Assembly: GCA_902559355.1 (NCBI GenBank)
Contig: CACEHM010000001.1
Coordinates: forward strand, 209,829 to 273,828
Direction of reading: 5' to 3'
Source: an uncultured Gammaproteobacteria bacterium
Lineage (GTDB): Bacteria > Pseudomonadota > Gammaproteobacteria > GCA-002705445 > GCA-002716945
DNA: 64,000 nt
Positions 1 through 10,960 of the stretch are shown piece by piece (the first letter of the stretch is position 1; every line of letters starts with the position of its first letter). Both the position numbers and the translations under genes were made by a program. The notes beneath the pieces were generated by a model that saw only the letters and a list, made by a program, of their open reading frames with translations, made no database searches and had not been told where the DNA came from.

Positions 1-928
1 TTGAAATTACTTTAAAGTCATTGAATTTAACTTTTATAAATATCTCTTTTACCGAATTTATAGATATCTCATTAATTCTACATCTTTGTATAAGTTTTTT
101 ATAAAGAAATTCTATTTTAGAAATACATGATTCAACATTTTTTATATCTTCTAAAAATGTATCTTCAACACTTATGCTTTTTCTAATCCTGTTTATGTTT
201 ACGTCTCTTTGATCTATTCCTCTGATTAGATTATATAAATTAGCTCCGTAGGAACCAAATATTTTTTCAAGTTCATCAATGCTGTAGATATACATATCTT
301 TGCAGTATTTCATATTTAAATTGATACATTTTTGAAAATTTACTTTACCAATCCCTGGAATCATATCAAGTCTGATATCTTTTATAAAATCAGAAACTTG
401 GTCATCACTCAAAGAATATTGATTATTAGGCTTTTTCCAATCTGAGCAAATCTTTGCTAAGAGCTTATTACATGATATTCCTGCTGAAGCAGTTATTTTA
501 AAATCTTTCCATATACATGATCTTATTTGATGGGCCATTTTTTCTGGATCAGATTCACAATAATCTGAATCGGTCACATCAATATAAGCCTCATCTATTG
601 ATATGGGTTCTATTTTTTTTGAATAGCATTTAAAAACTTTAAATATCTCTTTTGACTCTCTCTTATATTTATCTATATCAACAGGTAGAACAATTAAGTT
701 TTTACATAATGATAATGCTTTTTTAGTAGGCATAGCGGAATGTAAACCATATCCCCTAGCAATATAGTTACATGTTGTAAGCACCCCTCGCTCATGGGCC
801 TTGCCGCCAACAGCTACAGGTTTATTTTTTAACTCAGGTTTGTCTCTTATTTCCAATGAAGCAAAAAAACTATCCATATCTACATGAATAATTTTTTTAC
901 TTTTCCAAATGCTATTTTTCTGATTCAC
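1..928 (-). CDS. dinB: DNA polymerase IV (DinB), C-terminus beyond the window
   Basis: Y-family translesion polymerase that copies past damaged bases. The first ~309 residues are visible. Near the N-terminus lies KIIHVDMDSFFASLE, which holds the first catalytic Asp, and further on SIDEAYIDVT, which holds the second acidic pair. A helix-hairpin-helix-like stretch (IPGIGKV) follows. The reading frame is open to base 1, so the C-terminal little-finger domain is cut off. The conserved IIHVDMD lies upstream of the first ATG (877), so the best start is GTG at 928, overlapping the end of the ibaG-like gene by 17 bases. Family assignment is firm; the start is less certain. Confidence 0.93.
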   Translation of the reverse strand, partial: MNQKNSIWKSKKIIHVDMDSFFASLEIRDKPELKNKPVAVGGKAHERGVLTTCNYIARGYGLHSAMPTKKALSLCKNLIVLPVDIDKYKRESKEIFKVFKCYSKKIEPISIDEAYIDVTDSDYCESDPEKMAHQIRSCIWKDFKITASAGISCNKLLAKICSDWKKPNNQYSLSDDQVSDFIKDIRLDMIPGIGKVNFQKCINLNMKYCKDMYIYSIDELEKIFGSYGANLYNLIRGIDQRDVNINRIRKSISVEDTFLEDIKNVESCISKIEFLYKKLIQRCRINEISINSVKEIFIKVKFNDFKVIS

Positions 929-1142
929 TTAGAGTCATGGCTTTAATAGTCAGGGCATGAATTTCGCCTGTCTTAATGTAACTATCTAATAATGCGTAGA
1001 TTATTTTATGTCTTTGAATGGTAGATTTTTTATCGAATACATCACTTACTATCTTTACTTCGTATTTAGATTCTGACCCTTCTACTGTTAATTTATCGTA
1101 TTCTATTCCCTCTGTTAGTGCTTTGGTAATTACATCTTTCAT
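912..1142 (-). CDS. ibaG: BolA family protein, IbaG-like
   Basis: Small BolA-type protein of 76 residues. BolA proteins partner with monothiol glutaredoxins and take part in iron-sulfur handling; IbaG-type members are the short ones. The family core is visible: TVEGSESKYEVKIVSD, then the RHKIIYALLD helix, then the conserved GEIHALTIKA strand carrying the invariant His. The chosen ATG removes 17 non-conserved residues of the longer frame and sits just after the upstream gene's stop at 1145. It is part of the minus-strand run from rsmJ to dinB. IbaG rather than BolA is inferred from size and sequence. Confidence 0.85.
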   Translation of the reverse strand: MKDVITKALTEGIEYDKLTVEGSESKYEVKIVSDVFDKKSTIQRHKIIYALLDSYIKTGEIHALTIKAMTLSESEK

Positions 1143-1144
1143 TA

Positions 1145-1579
1145 TTATTTCTCCCAGAGCTCTGGATTTGCCCAATTTTTGTTGTTTAACCAATCAGGGT
1201 TATCTTTGTATTCTGCTATATCATAAATGAAAACTAATACTTTATCATCATTACATTTACCCTGGTATTTATAACCATAACTAAAAAAAATATTTTTACA
1301 TTGTGTTTCATTATCCTGCATATATGTATCATCAATAATATAAACGAGAACATTATTCAGCTTATTAGTTATTTTAAATATAGTTTTGTTTTTAATTTTG
1401 TGAGAATCGATTACAAATATAACCAAATCTTTTTCTGAAAAGATATTTTCAGTAGATTTCTTGAACTTATCTGAATTAGGATAATCTGCTAAATTCAGTT
1501 CATTTAATATAGCTTTGTTTTTTGTTAGGTTAAAAACGCAGCATTTATTTTTTTGATTGATATAGTTTGTAATATCCAT
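1145..1579 (-). CDS. Hypothetical protein (DUF6231-like)
   Basis: 144-residue soluble protein with no signal peptide or membrane segment. It alternates hydrophobic strands (DLVIFVIDSH, VLVYIIDD, KVLVFIYDI) with charged helices, consistent with an alpha/beta fold. The C-terminus is rich in Trp and Asn (DWLNNKNWANPELWEK), which resembles the end of DUF6231 proteins seen next to similar genes in gammaproteobacteria; that match is from memory. It overlaps rsmJ by 35 bases and ends just before the ibaG-like gene, so it is probably co-transcribed. Function unknown. Confidence 0.6.
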   Translation of the reverse strand: MDITNYINQKNKCCVFNLTKNKAILNELNLADYPNSDKFKKSTENIFSEKDLVIFVIDSHKIKNKTIFKITNKLNNVLVYIIDDTYMQDNETQCKNIFFSYGYKYQGKCNDDKVLVFIYDIAEYKDNPDWLNNKNWANPELWEK

Positions 1580-2249
1580 TTTTCCCCTGGAGTAGATGAT
1601 ATTTTACAACCTTCTCTTTATATGTGTTAATAATATCTAAATGTTGATAATTATTGGATTTAATATGTTCTTTGATTATAACTTTACAACCAACTCTTTG
1701 TAAAACTTCTTCAACTATAGCTTTATTAGTATTAATGTCATTTTTTACTATTTTTCTGAGAAATTGCTCTCTTTTTGAGGGCAAAGCAGTACTACAATTA
1801 TTAAACATGAAATCGAAATAAATATAATCATATATTTTGTTTGTAGTTTTTATATATTCTAGGCAGCTGCCTAATTTAGTAGTAATTCTTTTGAATATAC
1901 AATCAACTTTTCTATTTTGTATTCTACTCATTGCATCTTTTAGAATCCTCATCACAATTAGGTTCTCTTCAATCATAGTAACGTTGTTTCCAAGTGATGA
2001 GATAATAGCAGAATCTCTTGCAAATCCTCCAGTGCAATCAAGAATCATTAATTGATCTTTTTTGAGTATTTTACTAAGAACATGTTTTTTATTCTGTCTG
2101 ATTATGTTGTCATAATCATCCAGTTCAAGAGAAAAAGTCATCTTACTTATACGATCTATAAGCATGAGACCTTTTTTAGATTCTTTAATGAAAATATTTT
2201 CAGACAAATTATTAAGAATTTTTTTAATATCTAAAACTTCACCTTTCAT
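1545..2249 (-). CDS. rsmJ: 16S rRNA (guanine(1516)-N(2))-methyltransferase RsmJ
   Basis: SAM-dependent methyltransferase acting on 16S rRNA G1516. Of 234 residues, the SAM-binding motif I is LDCTGGFARDSAIISSLG. It is followed by the acidic motif II (TMIEENL) and a FDFMF motif where the family has the LDPMFP-type catalytic loop; the expected Pro is replaced. The ATG at 2249 overlaps the mreD stop by one base (TAATG), which supports this start over an ATG seven codons earlier. Assignment rests on motif order and length. Confidence 0.85.
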   Translation of the reverse strand: MKGEVLDIKKILNNLSENIFIKESKKGLMLIDRISKMTFSLELDDYDNIIRQNKKHVLSKILKKDQLMILDCTGGFARDSAIISSLGNNVTMIEENLIVMRILKDAMSRIQNRKVDCIFKRITTKLGSCLEYIKTTNKIYDYIYFDFMFNNCSTALPSKREQFLRKIVKNDINTNKAIVEEVLQRVGCKVIIKEHIKSNNYQHLDIINTYKEKVVKYHLLQGKNGYYKLYQSKK

Positions 2250-2713
2250 TATCCTCCATTGACAACCCATTTTCTTCTAGCGAACCTTAACGAGAAATAA
2301 ATGAACGGCCAAAGAGTTGCCGTGGTCAATGTACTTATGATGAGTGTTTGATAATCTATATCCAGACCAAACATATAAAATGTCCAAATAAAGAAATGCT
2401 GTTTAACTATTAACAAAAAGAAAAGCATAATCGTCTGTTGAGGTATTGTCATGTATCTAAGGGAATTGTATAAAGAAAGAATTATATATATAAAAATTAC
2501 ATAACTCAGAGATGAAATACCCAAGGGTTGGCCTAAAACTATATCTACAAAAAATCCAGATACGAATGCTAGTAACATCTTAGTATTTGATGGTAAAGCT
2601 ATGGCCCAGTAGATATTTATTAGTAATATCCATTCAGGCGCTATATATCCAAATGGCAACATCATTAGAGTAAGCATGAGACCTATAACGAATGTTAGTA
2701 AGATTATTAACAT
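2249..2713 (-). CDS. mreD: Rod shape-determining protein MreD
   Basis: Inner-membrane component of the elongasome, 154 residues. It is almost entirely hydrophobic with about five predicted helices. The family signature FVSGFFVDIVLGQPLGISSL lies in the middle. It directly follows mreC (adjacent bases) in the mreB-mreC-mreD order and is translationally coupled to rsmJ by a one-base overlap. Identification is by position, topology and the signature. Confidence 0.92.
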   Translation of the reverse strand: MLIILLTFVIGLMLTLMMLPFGYIAPEWILLINIYWAIALPSNTKMLLAFVSGFFVDIVLGQPLGISSLSYVIFIYIILSLYNSLRYMTIPQQTIMLFFLLIVKQHFFIWTFYMFGLDIDYQTLIISTLTTATLWPFIYFSLRFARRKWVVNGG

Positions 2714-3547
2714 TTATTTAACCTTATATTCATCTGGTGTTACTATGACCTCATTAATATTTTCTATATATTCTGATGGCTCTACCACAACTTCTGCAAA
2801 CCTCTCTCCTTCATTCATCTCAATTTTTACTATCCTGCCAATTTTTAAAGATGCAATAAATCTTCCTGCTTGACCAGATGTCACTATTAAGTCACCAGAT
2901 TTAATATCTGTATCATCAGTAAAAGAGATTTCTAACAAATTATCCTGTGAGCGACCTTTAATTATTACTTGTTTACCCGTTCTGGTTATTATTGCTGGAA
3001 CATTACTGTTAATATCAGTTATTAAAAGTACTTTACTAGAGTACAGAGAAACTTCTACTATTTGCCCTATTAAACCGTTTGCACCCATCACAGTTTGTCC
3101 CTTAACTACTTTATCATTCGATCCAATGTCTATCTTAATAGATTCTTTATTTGGTATCACATCTCCTTGTATAACTTTAGCTATTTGAATATTTTCAAAT
3201 TTTTTTGACATTACTCTTTTAATAGACCTCAAACGTGAAACTTCATCTTCTAAAATATCTATTTTTTGAAGATTCATCTTCATCATCTTATTGTCTTTCT
3301 CAAGTCTTTCTATTTTTGACTCTAATTGGGCAATTGTTTCTGTTTCTTCTAATAGGCTATGAAAAAAACTAGATGGTGTTTTTACAACGTATTGAATAGG
3401 GCTTACGATAAAGTCGTTTACCACAGTTCGGGTAAAATTTGTAGAGGGATATTTTAAGTCAACTATAATACTCAATATAGATAGACTAATTAAAAATAAA
3501 AGTAGATAAAAATTAGTTACACTTTTTTTAAAAATAGATGAAGACAC
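2714..3547 (-). CDS. mreC: Rod shape-determining protein MreC
   Basis: Bitopic cell-shape protein of 277 residues linking cytoplasmic MreB to periplasmic cell-wall synthases. One N-terminal transmembrane helix (about residues 13-30) is followed by a coiled coil (about 65-105) and the two beta domains typical of MreC, with GANGLIGQIVEV and the late VTSGQAGRF signature. It starts three bases after the mreB stop region and abuts mreD. Length and domain order are normal. Confidence 0.95.
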   Translation of the reverse strand: MSSSIFKKSVTNFYLLLFLISLSILSIIVDLKYPSTNFTRTVVNDFIVSPIQYVVKTPSSFFHSLLEETETIAQLESKIERLEKDNKMMKMNLQKIDILEDEVSRLRSIKRVMSKKFENIQIAKVIQGDVIPNKESIKIDIGSNDKVVKGQTVMGANGLIGQIVEVSLYSSKVLLITDINSNVPAIITRTGKQVIIKGRSQDNLLEISFTDDTDIKSGDLIVTSGQAGRFIASLKIGRIVKIEMNEGERFAEVVVEPSEYIENINEVIVTPDEYKVK

Positions 3548-3550
3548 AAT

Positions 3551-4600
<1,050 letters not shown>

Positions 4601-6031
4601 TTATTCACCTTTTAATAACTTATTTAATATTTGATTTAAAGCTTTTGGATTAGCTTTTCCTTGTGTTTCTTTCATGACTTGTCCTACAAAAAACCCCATG
4701 AGTTTATCTTTACCATTTTTATAATCTTGAACTTCTTTAGGGTGCTTTTCCAGTATTTTCTTCGCTTCATCTGATAATAAATCAATATTGGATATTTGTT
4801 CTATACTCTTAGATTTTATTATCTCATCCACATCAGTTTTATTTTGCCAAGATTCATTTAATACCTCTTTAGCTTGTTTTATAGATATTTTTTCATCACT
4901 TACGTATGTAATCAATTTAGCTACTTCCTCAGAGCTAACTGGAGCTTTTGATATATCAAGGTTATGTTTATTAGATAAACCTACTACTTCACTTAGAATG
5001 AAGTTTGCAAGTAGCTGGAATTTTGATGAAACATTACTACTAGCTTTCTCAAAATATTCAGATAAGTCTAACGATGAGGATAATATTTCTGCATCAGCAT
5101 TCTTTAGACCATATTCCTCGATGAACCTTTCTTTCTTAGCATCGGGTAACTCTGGAAGACTTTTTTTAATTTCAGATATTTGTTTTTCGGTAATTTCTAC
5201 TGGTAATAAATCAGGATCAGGAAAATATCGGTAATCATTTGCTTCTTCTTTTGATCTCATTGGGCGAGTTTCATCTTTTTTTGGATCATACAAACGAGTT
5301 TCTTGATTTACTGCTCCGCCTGACTCAAGAATATCTTGTTGTCTACCTACCTCATAATTTATTGCATTCTCAACAAATCTGAAAGAATTAATATTTTTTA
5401 TTTCAGCTCTAATACCAAAATCTTCTCCTGGTTTTCTCAGAGATATATTAGCATCACATCTAAATGAGCCTTCCTCCATATTGCCATCACTTATCCCGAG
5501 AGACTTAACAATTGAGTGTATCTTTTTTAAGTAAGTCACTGCTTCTTTTGCAGATCTCATATCAGGTTCCGAGACAATTTCTATAAGAGGGGTTCCAGCT
5601 CTGTTTAAATCAATAGCACTCTCTCCGTCAAATAGATCATGAATTGATTTTCCTGCGTCCTCTTCTAGATGAGCTCTTGTAATTCCTACGGTCTTGCTTT
5701 TGCCTTCTACGTTTATTTCTAGTTTCCCGTCATAAACGACAGGAAGCTCATACTGAGAAATTTGGTAGCCTTTAGGTAAGTCAGGATAAAAGTAGTTTTT
5801 ACGTGCAAATATTGATTTATCAGCAATTTTTGCATCTACAGCTAACCCAAACATTATTGCCATATTCACAGCCTTTTTATTCAAAACTGGAAGTACTCCT
5901 GGCATGGCTAAATCAATAATGGATGCTTGCGTATTTTGCTCAGAACCAAAATTAGTTGATGATGAGGAAAATAACTTACTATCGGTCGCAAGTTGTACAT
6001 GAATTTCTAGTCCTATGACCGTTTCCCACAT
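4601..6031 (-). CDS. gatB: Aspartyl/glutamyl-tRNA(Asn/Gln) amidotransferase subunit B
   Basis: Subunit of GatCAB, which amidates Glu-tRNA(Gln) and/or Asp-tRNA(Asn). The N-terminal kinase-like domain begins at WETVIGLEIHVQL, then YFYPDLPKGYQISQYE and the RYFPDPDLLP signature. The C-terminal YqeY/tail domain ends with a KANPKALNQILNKL motif. The start at MWETV (6031) is chosen because it gives the family N-terminus and lies one base past the gatA stop; a longer frame adds 26 unconserved residues. No glutaminyl-tRNA synthetase gene is visible in the window, so its substrate range here is open. Confidence 0.97.
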   Translation of the reverse strand: MWETVIGLEIHVQLATDSKLFSSSSTNFGSEQNTQASIIDLAMPGVLPVLNKKAVNMAIMFGLAVDAKIADKSIFARKNYFYPDLPKGYQISQYELPVVYDGKLEINVEGKSKTVGITRAHLEEDAGKSIHDLFDGESAIDLNRAGTPLIEIVSEPDMRSAKEAVTYLKKIHSIVKSLGISDGNMEEGSFRCDANISLRKPGEDFGIRAEIKNINSFRFVENAINYEVGRQQDILESGGAVNQETRLYDPKKDETRPMRSKEEANDYRYFPDPDLLPVEITEKQISEIKKSLPELPDAKKERFIEEYGLKNADAEILSSSLDLSEYFEKASSNVSSKFQLLANFILSEVVGLSNKHNLDISKAPVSSEEVAKLITYVSDEKISIKQAKEVLNESWQNKTDVDEIIKSKSIEQISNIDLLSDEAKKILEKHPKEVQDYKNGKDKLMGFFVGQVMKETQGKANPKALNQILNKLLKGE

Positions 6032-6032
6032 A

Positions 6033-7478
6033 CTAAGCCCCCGGTTCCTGTTCATGCCAATCCGTTTCTTTTTGATATAAATAGGATAGTTTAAGAATAT
6101 CTTTCTCATCGAAATGATTGCCTATTATTTGTAAACCTAGCGGCATACCTTCCTTAAAACCCATCGGTATGGACATTGCTGGAAGGCCTGCTAAATTAGT
6201 GCTAACTGTGTAAACATCAGACAAGTACATTGCAATCGGATCATTCATTTTTTCACCTATCTTAAATGCTTTATCTGGGGTTGTTGGCCCTAAAATCAAG
6301 TCTACTTTTTCAAATGCTTGACTAAAGTCTTGAGCAATTAAATTTCTGACTTTTTGTGCTTTAAGATAATAAGCATCATAATAGCCTGCTGATAAAGCAT
6401 AAGTCCCAACTAAAATTCTTCTTTTAACTTCTTTACCAAAGCCTTCAGACCTTGATTCTCGATATAAACTTTCCAATGATTCTGATTTTTTAGATCTATG
6501 TCCATATCTTACACCATCAAATCTAGAAAGATTAGAAGAACACTCTGCAGGAGCTACCACTTGATATGCTGATACACCTAAACCTGTATGTTTTAAATTA
6601 ATTGTTTTAATTTTGCATCCAATATTTTCTAGAATTTTGACTGATTCATAAAATGAATTTTTTACATCATCATTCAAGTCATTAACAAATTCTTCTGGAA
6701 TACCAACTGTAAAGTTTTTTTTATCAGAATTAATACAGTAGTCATGATAGTTTGGAACTTCAACAGTTGAGCTTGTAGAGTCTTTTGGATCATGACCTGA
6801 TATTTCTTTTAATAAAATCGCAGCATCTAGTGCATCTGTGGTAAATAGACCCGCTTGATCTAGGCTCGAGGCAAATGCAATCATTCCAAATCTTGAGACT
6901 CTTCCATATGTTGGCTTCAATCCACAAATACCACACAGTGATGCTGGCTGTCTAATTGACCCGCCTGTATCTGTCCCTGTCGAACAAGGAGAAATCCTTG
7001 CTGCAACTGCTGAGGCTGATCCGCCAGAAGATCCCCCTGGAACATATTCATAATCCCATGGGTTTTTAACTGCACCATAAAAGCTTGTTTCATTAGAGGA
7101 CCCCATAGCAAATTCGTCCATATTTGTTTTGCCAAGCATTATAGTCCCTGCTTCATTTAATTTATCAACAACTGTTGCATCATATGGGCTTATAAAATTA
7201 TCTAACATTTTAGATCCACATGATGTCTTTACACCTTTTGTACAAAATATATCCTTTTGAGCTATTGGTAACCCCGAAAGAGGTTTAAGATTATTTTTAG
7301 AAATATCCTTATCAATTTTTTTAGCTCTATTTAGAGCAGAATCTTCGGTAAGTGTTATAAAGCAATTTAGGTCATCAGACGCTTTGATACGTTTGAAATA
7401 ATCTTTCGTTATCTCAGTCGCACTAATATCTTTCTTTTTAATTGCTTCAAGAATTTCAGTTACAGATTTATAGGTCAT
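6033..7478 (-). CDS. gatA: Glutamyl-tRNA(Gln) amidotransferase subunit A
   Basis: Amidase subunit of GatCAB, 481 residues, releasing ammonia from glutamine. The amidase-signature core is complete: the catalytic Lys in [12 protein letters not shown], the Gly/Ser-rich [13 protein letters not shown] loop, and [15 protein letters not shown] with the nucleophilic Ser. It starts just after gatC, as in most bacteria. Length is normal and no active-site change is seen. Confidence 0.98.
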   Translation of the reverse strand: MTYKSVTEILEAIKKKDISATEITKDYFKRIKASDDLNCFITLTEDSALNRAKKIDKDISKNNLKPLSGLPIAQKDIFCTKGVKTSCGSKMLDNFISPYDATVVDKLNEAGTIMLGKTNMDEFAMGSSNETSFYGAVKNPWDYEYVPGGSSGGSASAVAARISPCSTGTDTGGSIRQPASLCGICGLKPTYGRVSRFGMIAFASSLDQAGLFTTDALDAAILLKEISGHDPKDSTSSTVEVPNYHDYCINSDKKNFTVGIPEEFVNDLNDDVKNSFYESVKILENIGCKIKTINLKHTGLGVSAYQVVAPAECSSNLSRFDGVRYGHRSKKSESLESLYRESRSEGFGKEVKRRILVGTYALSAGYYDAYYLKAQKVRNLIAQDFSQAFEKVDLILGPTTPDKAFKIGEKMNDPIAMYLSDVYTVSTNLAGLPAMSIPMGFKEGMPLGLQIIGNHFDEKDILKLSYLYQKETDWHEQEPGA

Positions 7479-7479
7479 A

Positions 7480-7761
7480 TCAGTCTAATATTTTTGGCAC
7501 GGTATAATAACCATCTTTTGTTTTTGAAGAGTCATGCTGATTTGCATCTCTGTTGATATTTTTTTGACATACATCGTCTCTAAGGGGCTGAGTAAAGTCT
7601 AGAGGGTGGGCCATAGGCAACATGCCATCTGTGGGTGCAGCATCTATCTCACCAATCAGTTTCAATATATTGTCTAGATTTTTAGAAAGTTCATCTATAT
7701 CACTTTCTGGAATACTGAGTTTTGATAAGTAGGTAAGTTTTTTTATTGTGTTTTTATCCAT
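7480..7761 (-). CDS. gatC: Asp-tRNA(Asn)/Glu-tRNA(Gln) amidotransferase subunit C
   Basis: Small subunit (93 residues) that stabilises the GatA-GatB pair. It has the family N-terminal helices ([12 protein letters not shown]) and the PLRDDV segment near the C-terminus; [13 protein letters not shown] lies between. The start at MDKNTIKK overlaps the end of prmC by 8 bases. Encoded first in gatC-gatA-gatB on the minus strand. Confidence 0.93.
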   Translation of the reverse strand: MDKNTIKKLTYLSKLSIPESDIDELSKNLDNILKLIGEIDAAPTDGMLPMAHPLDFTQPLRDDVCQKNINRDANQHDSSKTKDGYYTVPKILD

Positions 7762-8617
7762 TATTTTTCCGAGATGATGTGAATCTGTCGTGTCCATTAT
7801 AATCTATGTGTACCCTTATGTCTGTAAAATCATTTAATTCTAAAAGTACTGATATGTCTTTTGATTGACCAGTTCCATTTTCCAAAAATAAAATTCCATT
7901 TGTTGACAACGCCTCCCTTGAATATTCAATAATTTTATTAATATCTTCAAGGCCATTTTTCATCGAAAACAGGGATGAAGCGGGTTCATTACATTTTACG
8001 GATTCATCAATAGATTCATCATTGATTGCTATATATGGAGGATTACTGAATATAAAATCAAATGAATTATTAGCTATTGGTTTTAGCCAATCAGAACGAA
8101 TTAAATCTATGTTATTTTTTTTACATAGCTTTAAGTTTATTTTTGCAACTTCAATTGCTTCAGAATCAAGTTCTAACAATAGTACTTTCCATTCCGGCCT
8201 TTGATTTGCAATTGTGATTCCAACACATCCTGATCCTGTACCAGCATCCAGAAAAATACATTTCTGATTTTCTTTGAATAATAAATCACCTTGTCTTATC
8301 ACTTCGTCAATAATTGATTCCGTCTCTGGTCTTGGAATTAAGACATTATCATTAATATAAAACTCATCTTTGTAAAATACATGTCTTTTTAATATATATG
8401 ATAAAGGCTTATTTTTTCTTAATTCTAAAATATCTTTAATTTTTTTATTATTATAATCAGTAAGATTATTATTAAATTGTTCATAAAGTTTTGGTCTATT
8501 CACATTTAGAACAAACATAAATATATGTTCCGCTTCGATTTTAGATTCTGACTGCGATTGATTGGTGAATTGCTCAACAAATTTTGTATATTTTTTGAGC
8601 GCTTGTAAAATTCTCAT
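7754..8617 (-). CDS. prmC: Release factor glutamine methyltransferase PrmC
   Basis: Methylates the GGQ glutamine of peptide-chain release factors. The 287-residue protein has the helical N-terminal substrate domain, then PLSYILKRHVFY and VLIPRPETE. The SAM motif is LDAGTGSGCVGITIA and the hallmark NPPY catalytic motif is present (FSNPPYIA). It overlaps prfA, its substrate gene, by one base (TAATG-type junction), the usual prfA-prmC pairing. Confidence 0.96.
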   Translation of the reverse strand: MRILQALKKYTKFVEQFTNQSQSESKIEAEHIFMFVLNVNRPKLYEQFNNNLTDYNNKKIKDILELRKNKPLSYILKRHVFYKDEFYINDNVLIPRPETESIIDEVIRQGDLLFKENQKCIFLDAGTGSGCVGITIANQRPEWKVLLLELDSEAIEVAKINLKLCKKNNIDLIRSDWLKPIANNSFDFIFSNPPYIAINDESIDESVKCNEPASSLFSMKNGLEDINKIIEYSREALSTNGILFLENGTGQSKDISVLLELNDFTDIRVHIDYNGHDRFTSSRKNNG

Positions 8618-9675
8618 TACTTTCTAGATTCTTCTGTAAGAGCCTCAATTAGTGGCTCAATATCACCTTCAATGAGTTGTTCAAGTTTATATAGAGTAAG
8701 ATTAATTCGGTGATCTGTCACTCTACCTTGTGGGAAATTATACGTCCTTATTCTCTCTGAACGATCACCAGATCCTACTTGTTTCTTTCTGCTCGCATCA
8801 GTATCTCTTTTTTGTTTTTCTTGTTCAGCAGATAAAAGCCTGGAATGTAAGTACTCCATCGCTTTTGCTTTATTTTTATGCTGTGATCGATCATCTTGGC
8901 ACTCTGAGACAATGCCTGTTGGTATATGTGTGACTCTTACAGCTGAATCTGTTTTATTTACATGTTGTCCACCCGCACCAGATGCCCTGTATGTATCAAT
9001 TCTCAAATCCGCAGGATTAATATCTATATCATCAACTTGTTCAACTATAGGCAAGACAGCTACGGTGGATGCTGAAGTATGTACTCGACCTTGAGTCTCT
9101 GTATTTGGCACCCTTTGTACTCTGTGAGTTCCGGATTCAAACTTAAGATTGCTATAGACATTAGATCCAATAATTTTGAAAATTATTTCTTTAAATCCTC
9201 CATGATCACTGATATTGCTATTGATAATTTCAATATCCCATTTATTCTTTTCTGAGAATTTTGAGTACATTTTATATAAGTCACCAGCAAATATAGCTGC
9301 CTCCTCTCCACCAGTACCTGCTCTGATTTCCATATATATATCTCGCGAATCATTAGGGTCCTTTTCCACCGTTGCTTCAATTATTTTATTTTCAATTTCT
9401 TTCAATAATTGTTCATGATTTTTTAATTCTTCTTGAGCTATTGCTCTCATTTCTTTATCTTCATCTTCCAGGAGTTCTTTTGTATCAATAATTGATTTCT
9501 CGATATTAAGATACTTTTGAAATAATTTAACGCTAGGTTCCAGCTTTGTGAGTTTTTGATTAAGCGTTTTCATAAGACTTCTATCAGAATAAACTTCAGA
9601 TGTACTTAATTGATTAGTAATATCTTTATAACTTGAGACATGATTCTCAAGTTTGGCTCTTAATTCTTGATTCAT
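8617..9675 (-). CDS. prfA: Peptide chain release factor 1
   Basis: Release factor reading UAA and UAG, 352 residues. The catalytic GGQ loop is intact ([19 protein letters not shown]) and is followed by the family segment THIPTGIV. N-terminal coiled-coil and acidic domain 1 are of normal length. The stop overlaps the prmC start and the ATG overlaps the hemA stop, so hemA-prfA-prmC form one translationally coupled unit. Confidence 0.98.
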   Translation of the reverse strand: MNQELRAKLENHVSSYKDITNQLSTSEVYSDRSLMKTLNQKLTKLEPSVKLFQKYLNIEKSIIDTKELLEDEDKEMRAIAQEELKNHEQLLKEIENKIIEATVEKDPNDSRDIYMEIRAGTGGEEAAIFAGDLYKMYSKFSEKNKWDIEIINSNISDHGGFKEIIFKIIGSNVYSNLKFESGTHRVQRVPNTETQGRVHTSASTVAVLPIVEQVDDIDINPADLRIDTYRASGAGGQHVNKTDSAVRVTHIPTGIVSECQDDRSQHKNKAKAMEYLHSRLLSAEQEKQKRDTDASRKKQVGSGDRSERIRTYNFPQGRVTDHRINLTLYKLEQLIEGDIEPLIEALTEESRK

Positions 9676-10916
9676 TAGTTTTCTTTGAAAAGATCGTTAA
9701 GTTTTTGAGCCTTGTCTTCATCTAAATGTGGATAAAGCTCTTTTAACTTTATTGTGGTTTCATGTGCCAGCTTATTTTTAAGAGACTCAGATATATATTC
9801 AATTATAGAGTCTATGTCATCTCCGCTATTTGACATTCTTTTGGCTTTTATTACAATTCCCTTTGTAATATCATCAACATATTCTCTGTAATTCTTTATA
9901 ACTTCAGAGCTATTATTTTCAGAAAGCCAATTTTTGTATTCAATAATTTTAAATTTAATTATCTCTTCAGCTTGTTCTATCGACTTTTCTCTAATCTTAT
10001 AATTCTTTTCAATGATTTCACCGAGATCATCAATGGTATAGAGATATACATTATCCAGATTTTTAATTTGTGATTCTATATCTCTAGGCACACCAAGATC
10101 AATAAGAGCAATGGATTGATTATTCCTTTTGTCAAGAGCACTCTCGATATTACCTTTTCCTATAAGCGGAAGGGAACTTGATGTTGATGTAATTATTATA
10201 TCGTATTCATGGATGATGTTGGACAAATTATTCAAATGGGAATATCTGCAATTATTTTCGAAGGCTAATTTTTTACCTTTTTCTTCTTTTCTATTACATA
10301 TAGTAATGTCGTTTACGTTATTTGATTTTAGATATTTTAATGCAAGCTGAGTCATCTCACCCGCACCTATTAATAAACATTTTTTTTCTTCGATATTAGA
10401 GAAGATTTTTTTTACAAGTAAAATTGATGTGTACATGAAAGATATAGCATTACCACCTATATCTGTATTTGTTCTTACGTTTTTTGCGACAGAAAACGAA
10501 TATTCAAACAACCTTTTCAATTTACTATCTATTGTTTTATTTTCTAGGGCGATTTTATAAGATGTTTTCACTTGTCCTAAAACTTCGCTTTCACCAACTA
10601 CCATGGAATCAAGTCCGGAAACCACCTTAAATAAATGTCTTATTGCATCTTCTTCCCGATGAACATACATATGACTTGTAAAAGGTCGATATTCTTTTTC
10701 TCCCGCCAGCCATTTTTGAATATCATCAGATCCAGATACGCTATCTGTATAAATCTCGGTTCTATTACATGTAGAAACAACAAGTACCTCATTTATCTCA
10801 GTCATTTTTTTTATTCTTCGAAGCAACAAAGAACAAGCATCGCCTGTAAAAGAATATTTTTCTCTTATATCTAAACTAGCAGATTTATGATTAAGCCCTA
10901 TAACTGATATGGTCAT
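9675..10916 (-). CDS. hemA: Glutamyl-tRNA reductase
   Basis: First enzyme of the C5 haem pathway, reducing Glu-tRNA to glutamate-1-semialdehyde; 413 residues. The N-terminal catalytic domain shows the active-site Cys in [11 protein letters not shown]. The NADPH domain has [14 protein letters not shown], and the C-terminal helices form the dimerisation spine. A ribosome-binding site (AAGGAA) precedes the ATG. It is the first gene of hemA-prfA-prmC-gatCAB and diverges from the TPR lipoprotein gene across a 44-base gap. Confidence 0.97.
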   Translation of the reverse strand: MTISVIGLNHKSASLDIREKYSFTGDACSLLLRRIKKMTEINEVLVVSTCNRTEIYTDSVSGSDDIQKWLAGEKEYRPFTSHMYVHREEDAIRHLFKVVSGLDSMVVGESEVLGQVKTSYKIALENKTIDSKLKRLFEYSFSVAKNVRTNTDIGGNAISFMYTSILLVKKIFSNIEEKKCLLIGAGEMTQLALKYLKSNNVNDITICNRKEEKGKKLAFENNCRYSHLNNLSNIIHEYDIIITSTSSSLPLIGKGNIESALDKRNNQSIALIDLGVPRDIESQIKNLDNVYLYTIDDLGEIIEKNYKIREKSIEQAEEIIKFKIIEYKNWLSENNSSEVIKNYREYVDDITKGIVIKAKRMSNSGDDIDSIIEYISESLKNKLAHETTIKLKELYPHLDEDKAQKLNDLFKEN

Positions 10917-10945
10917 TTTTGTTTCCTTATTAACATATTAGCATG

Positions 10946-10955
10946 TGCTATTATA
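10946..10955. promoter_or_regulatory. Shared -10 element of the hemA / TPR-lipoprotein divergent promoters
   Basis: On the plus strand TGC-TATTAT (10946-10954) reads as an extended -10 box ending 6 bases before the ATG at 10961. On the minus strand TATAAT occupies 10955-10950, 33 bases upstream of hemA. The two hexamers overlap almost completely, so the two transcripts would compete for the same box. Seen by eye; no transcript data. Confidence 0.5.
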
Positions 10956-10960
10956 CATAG

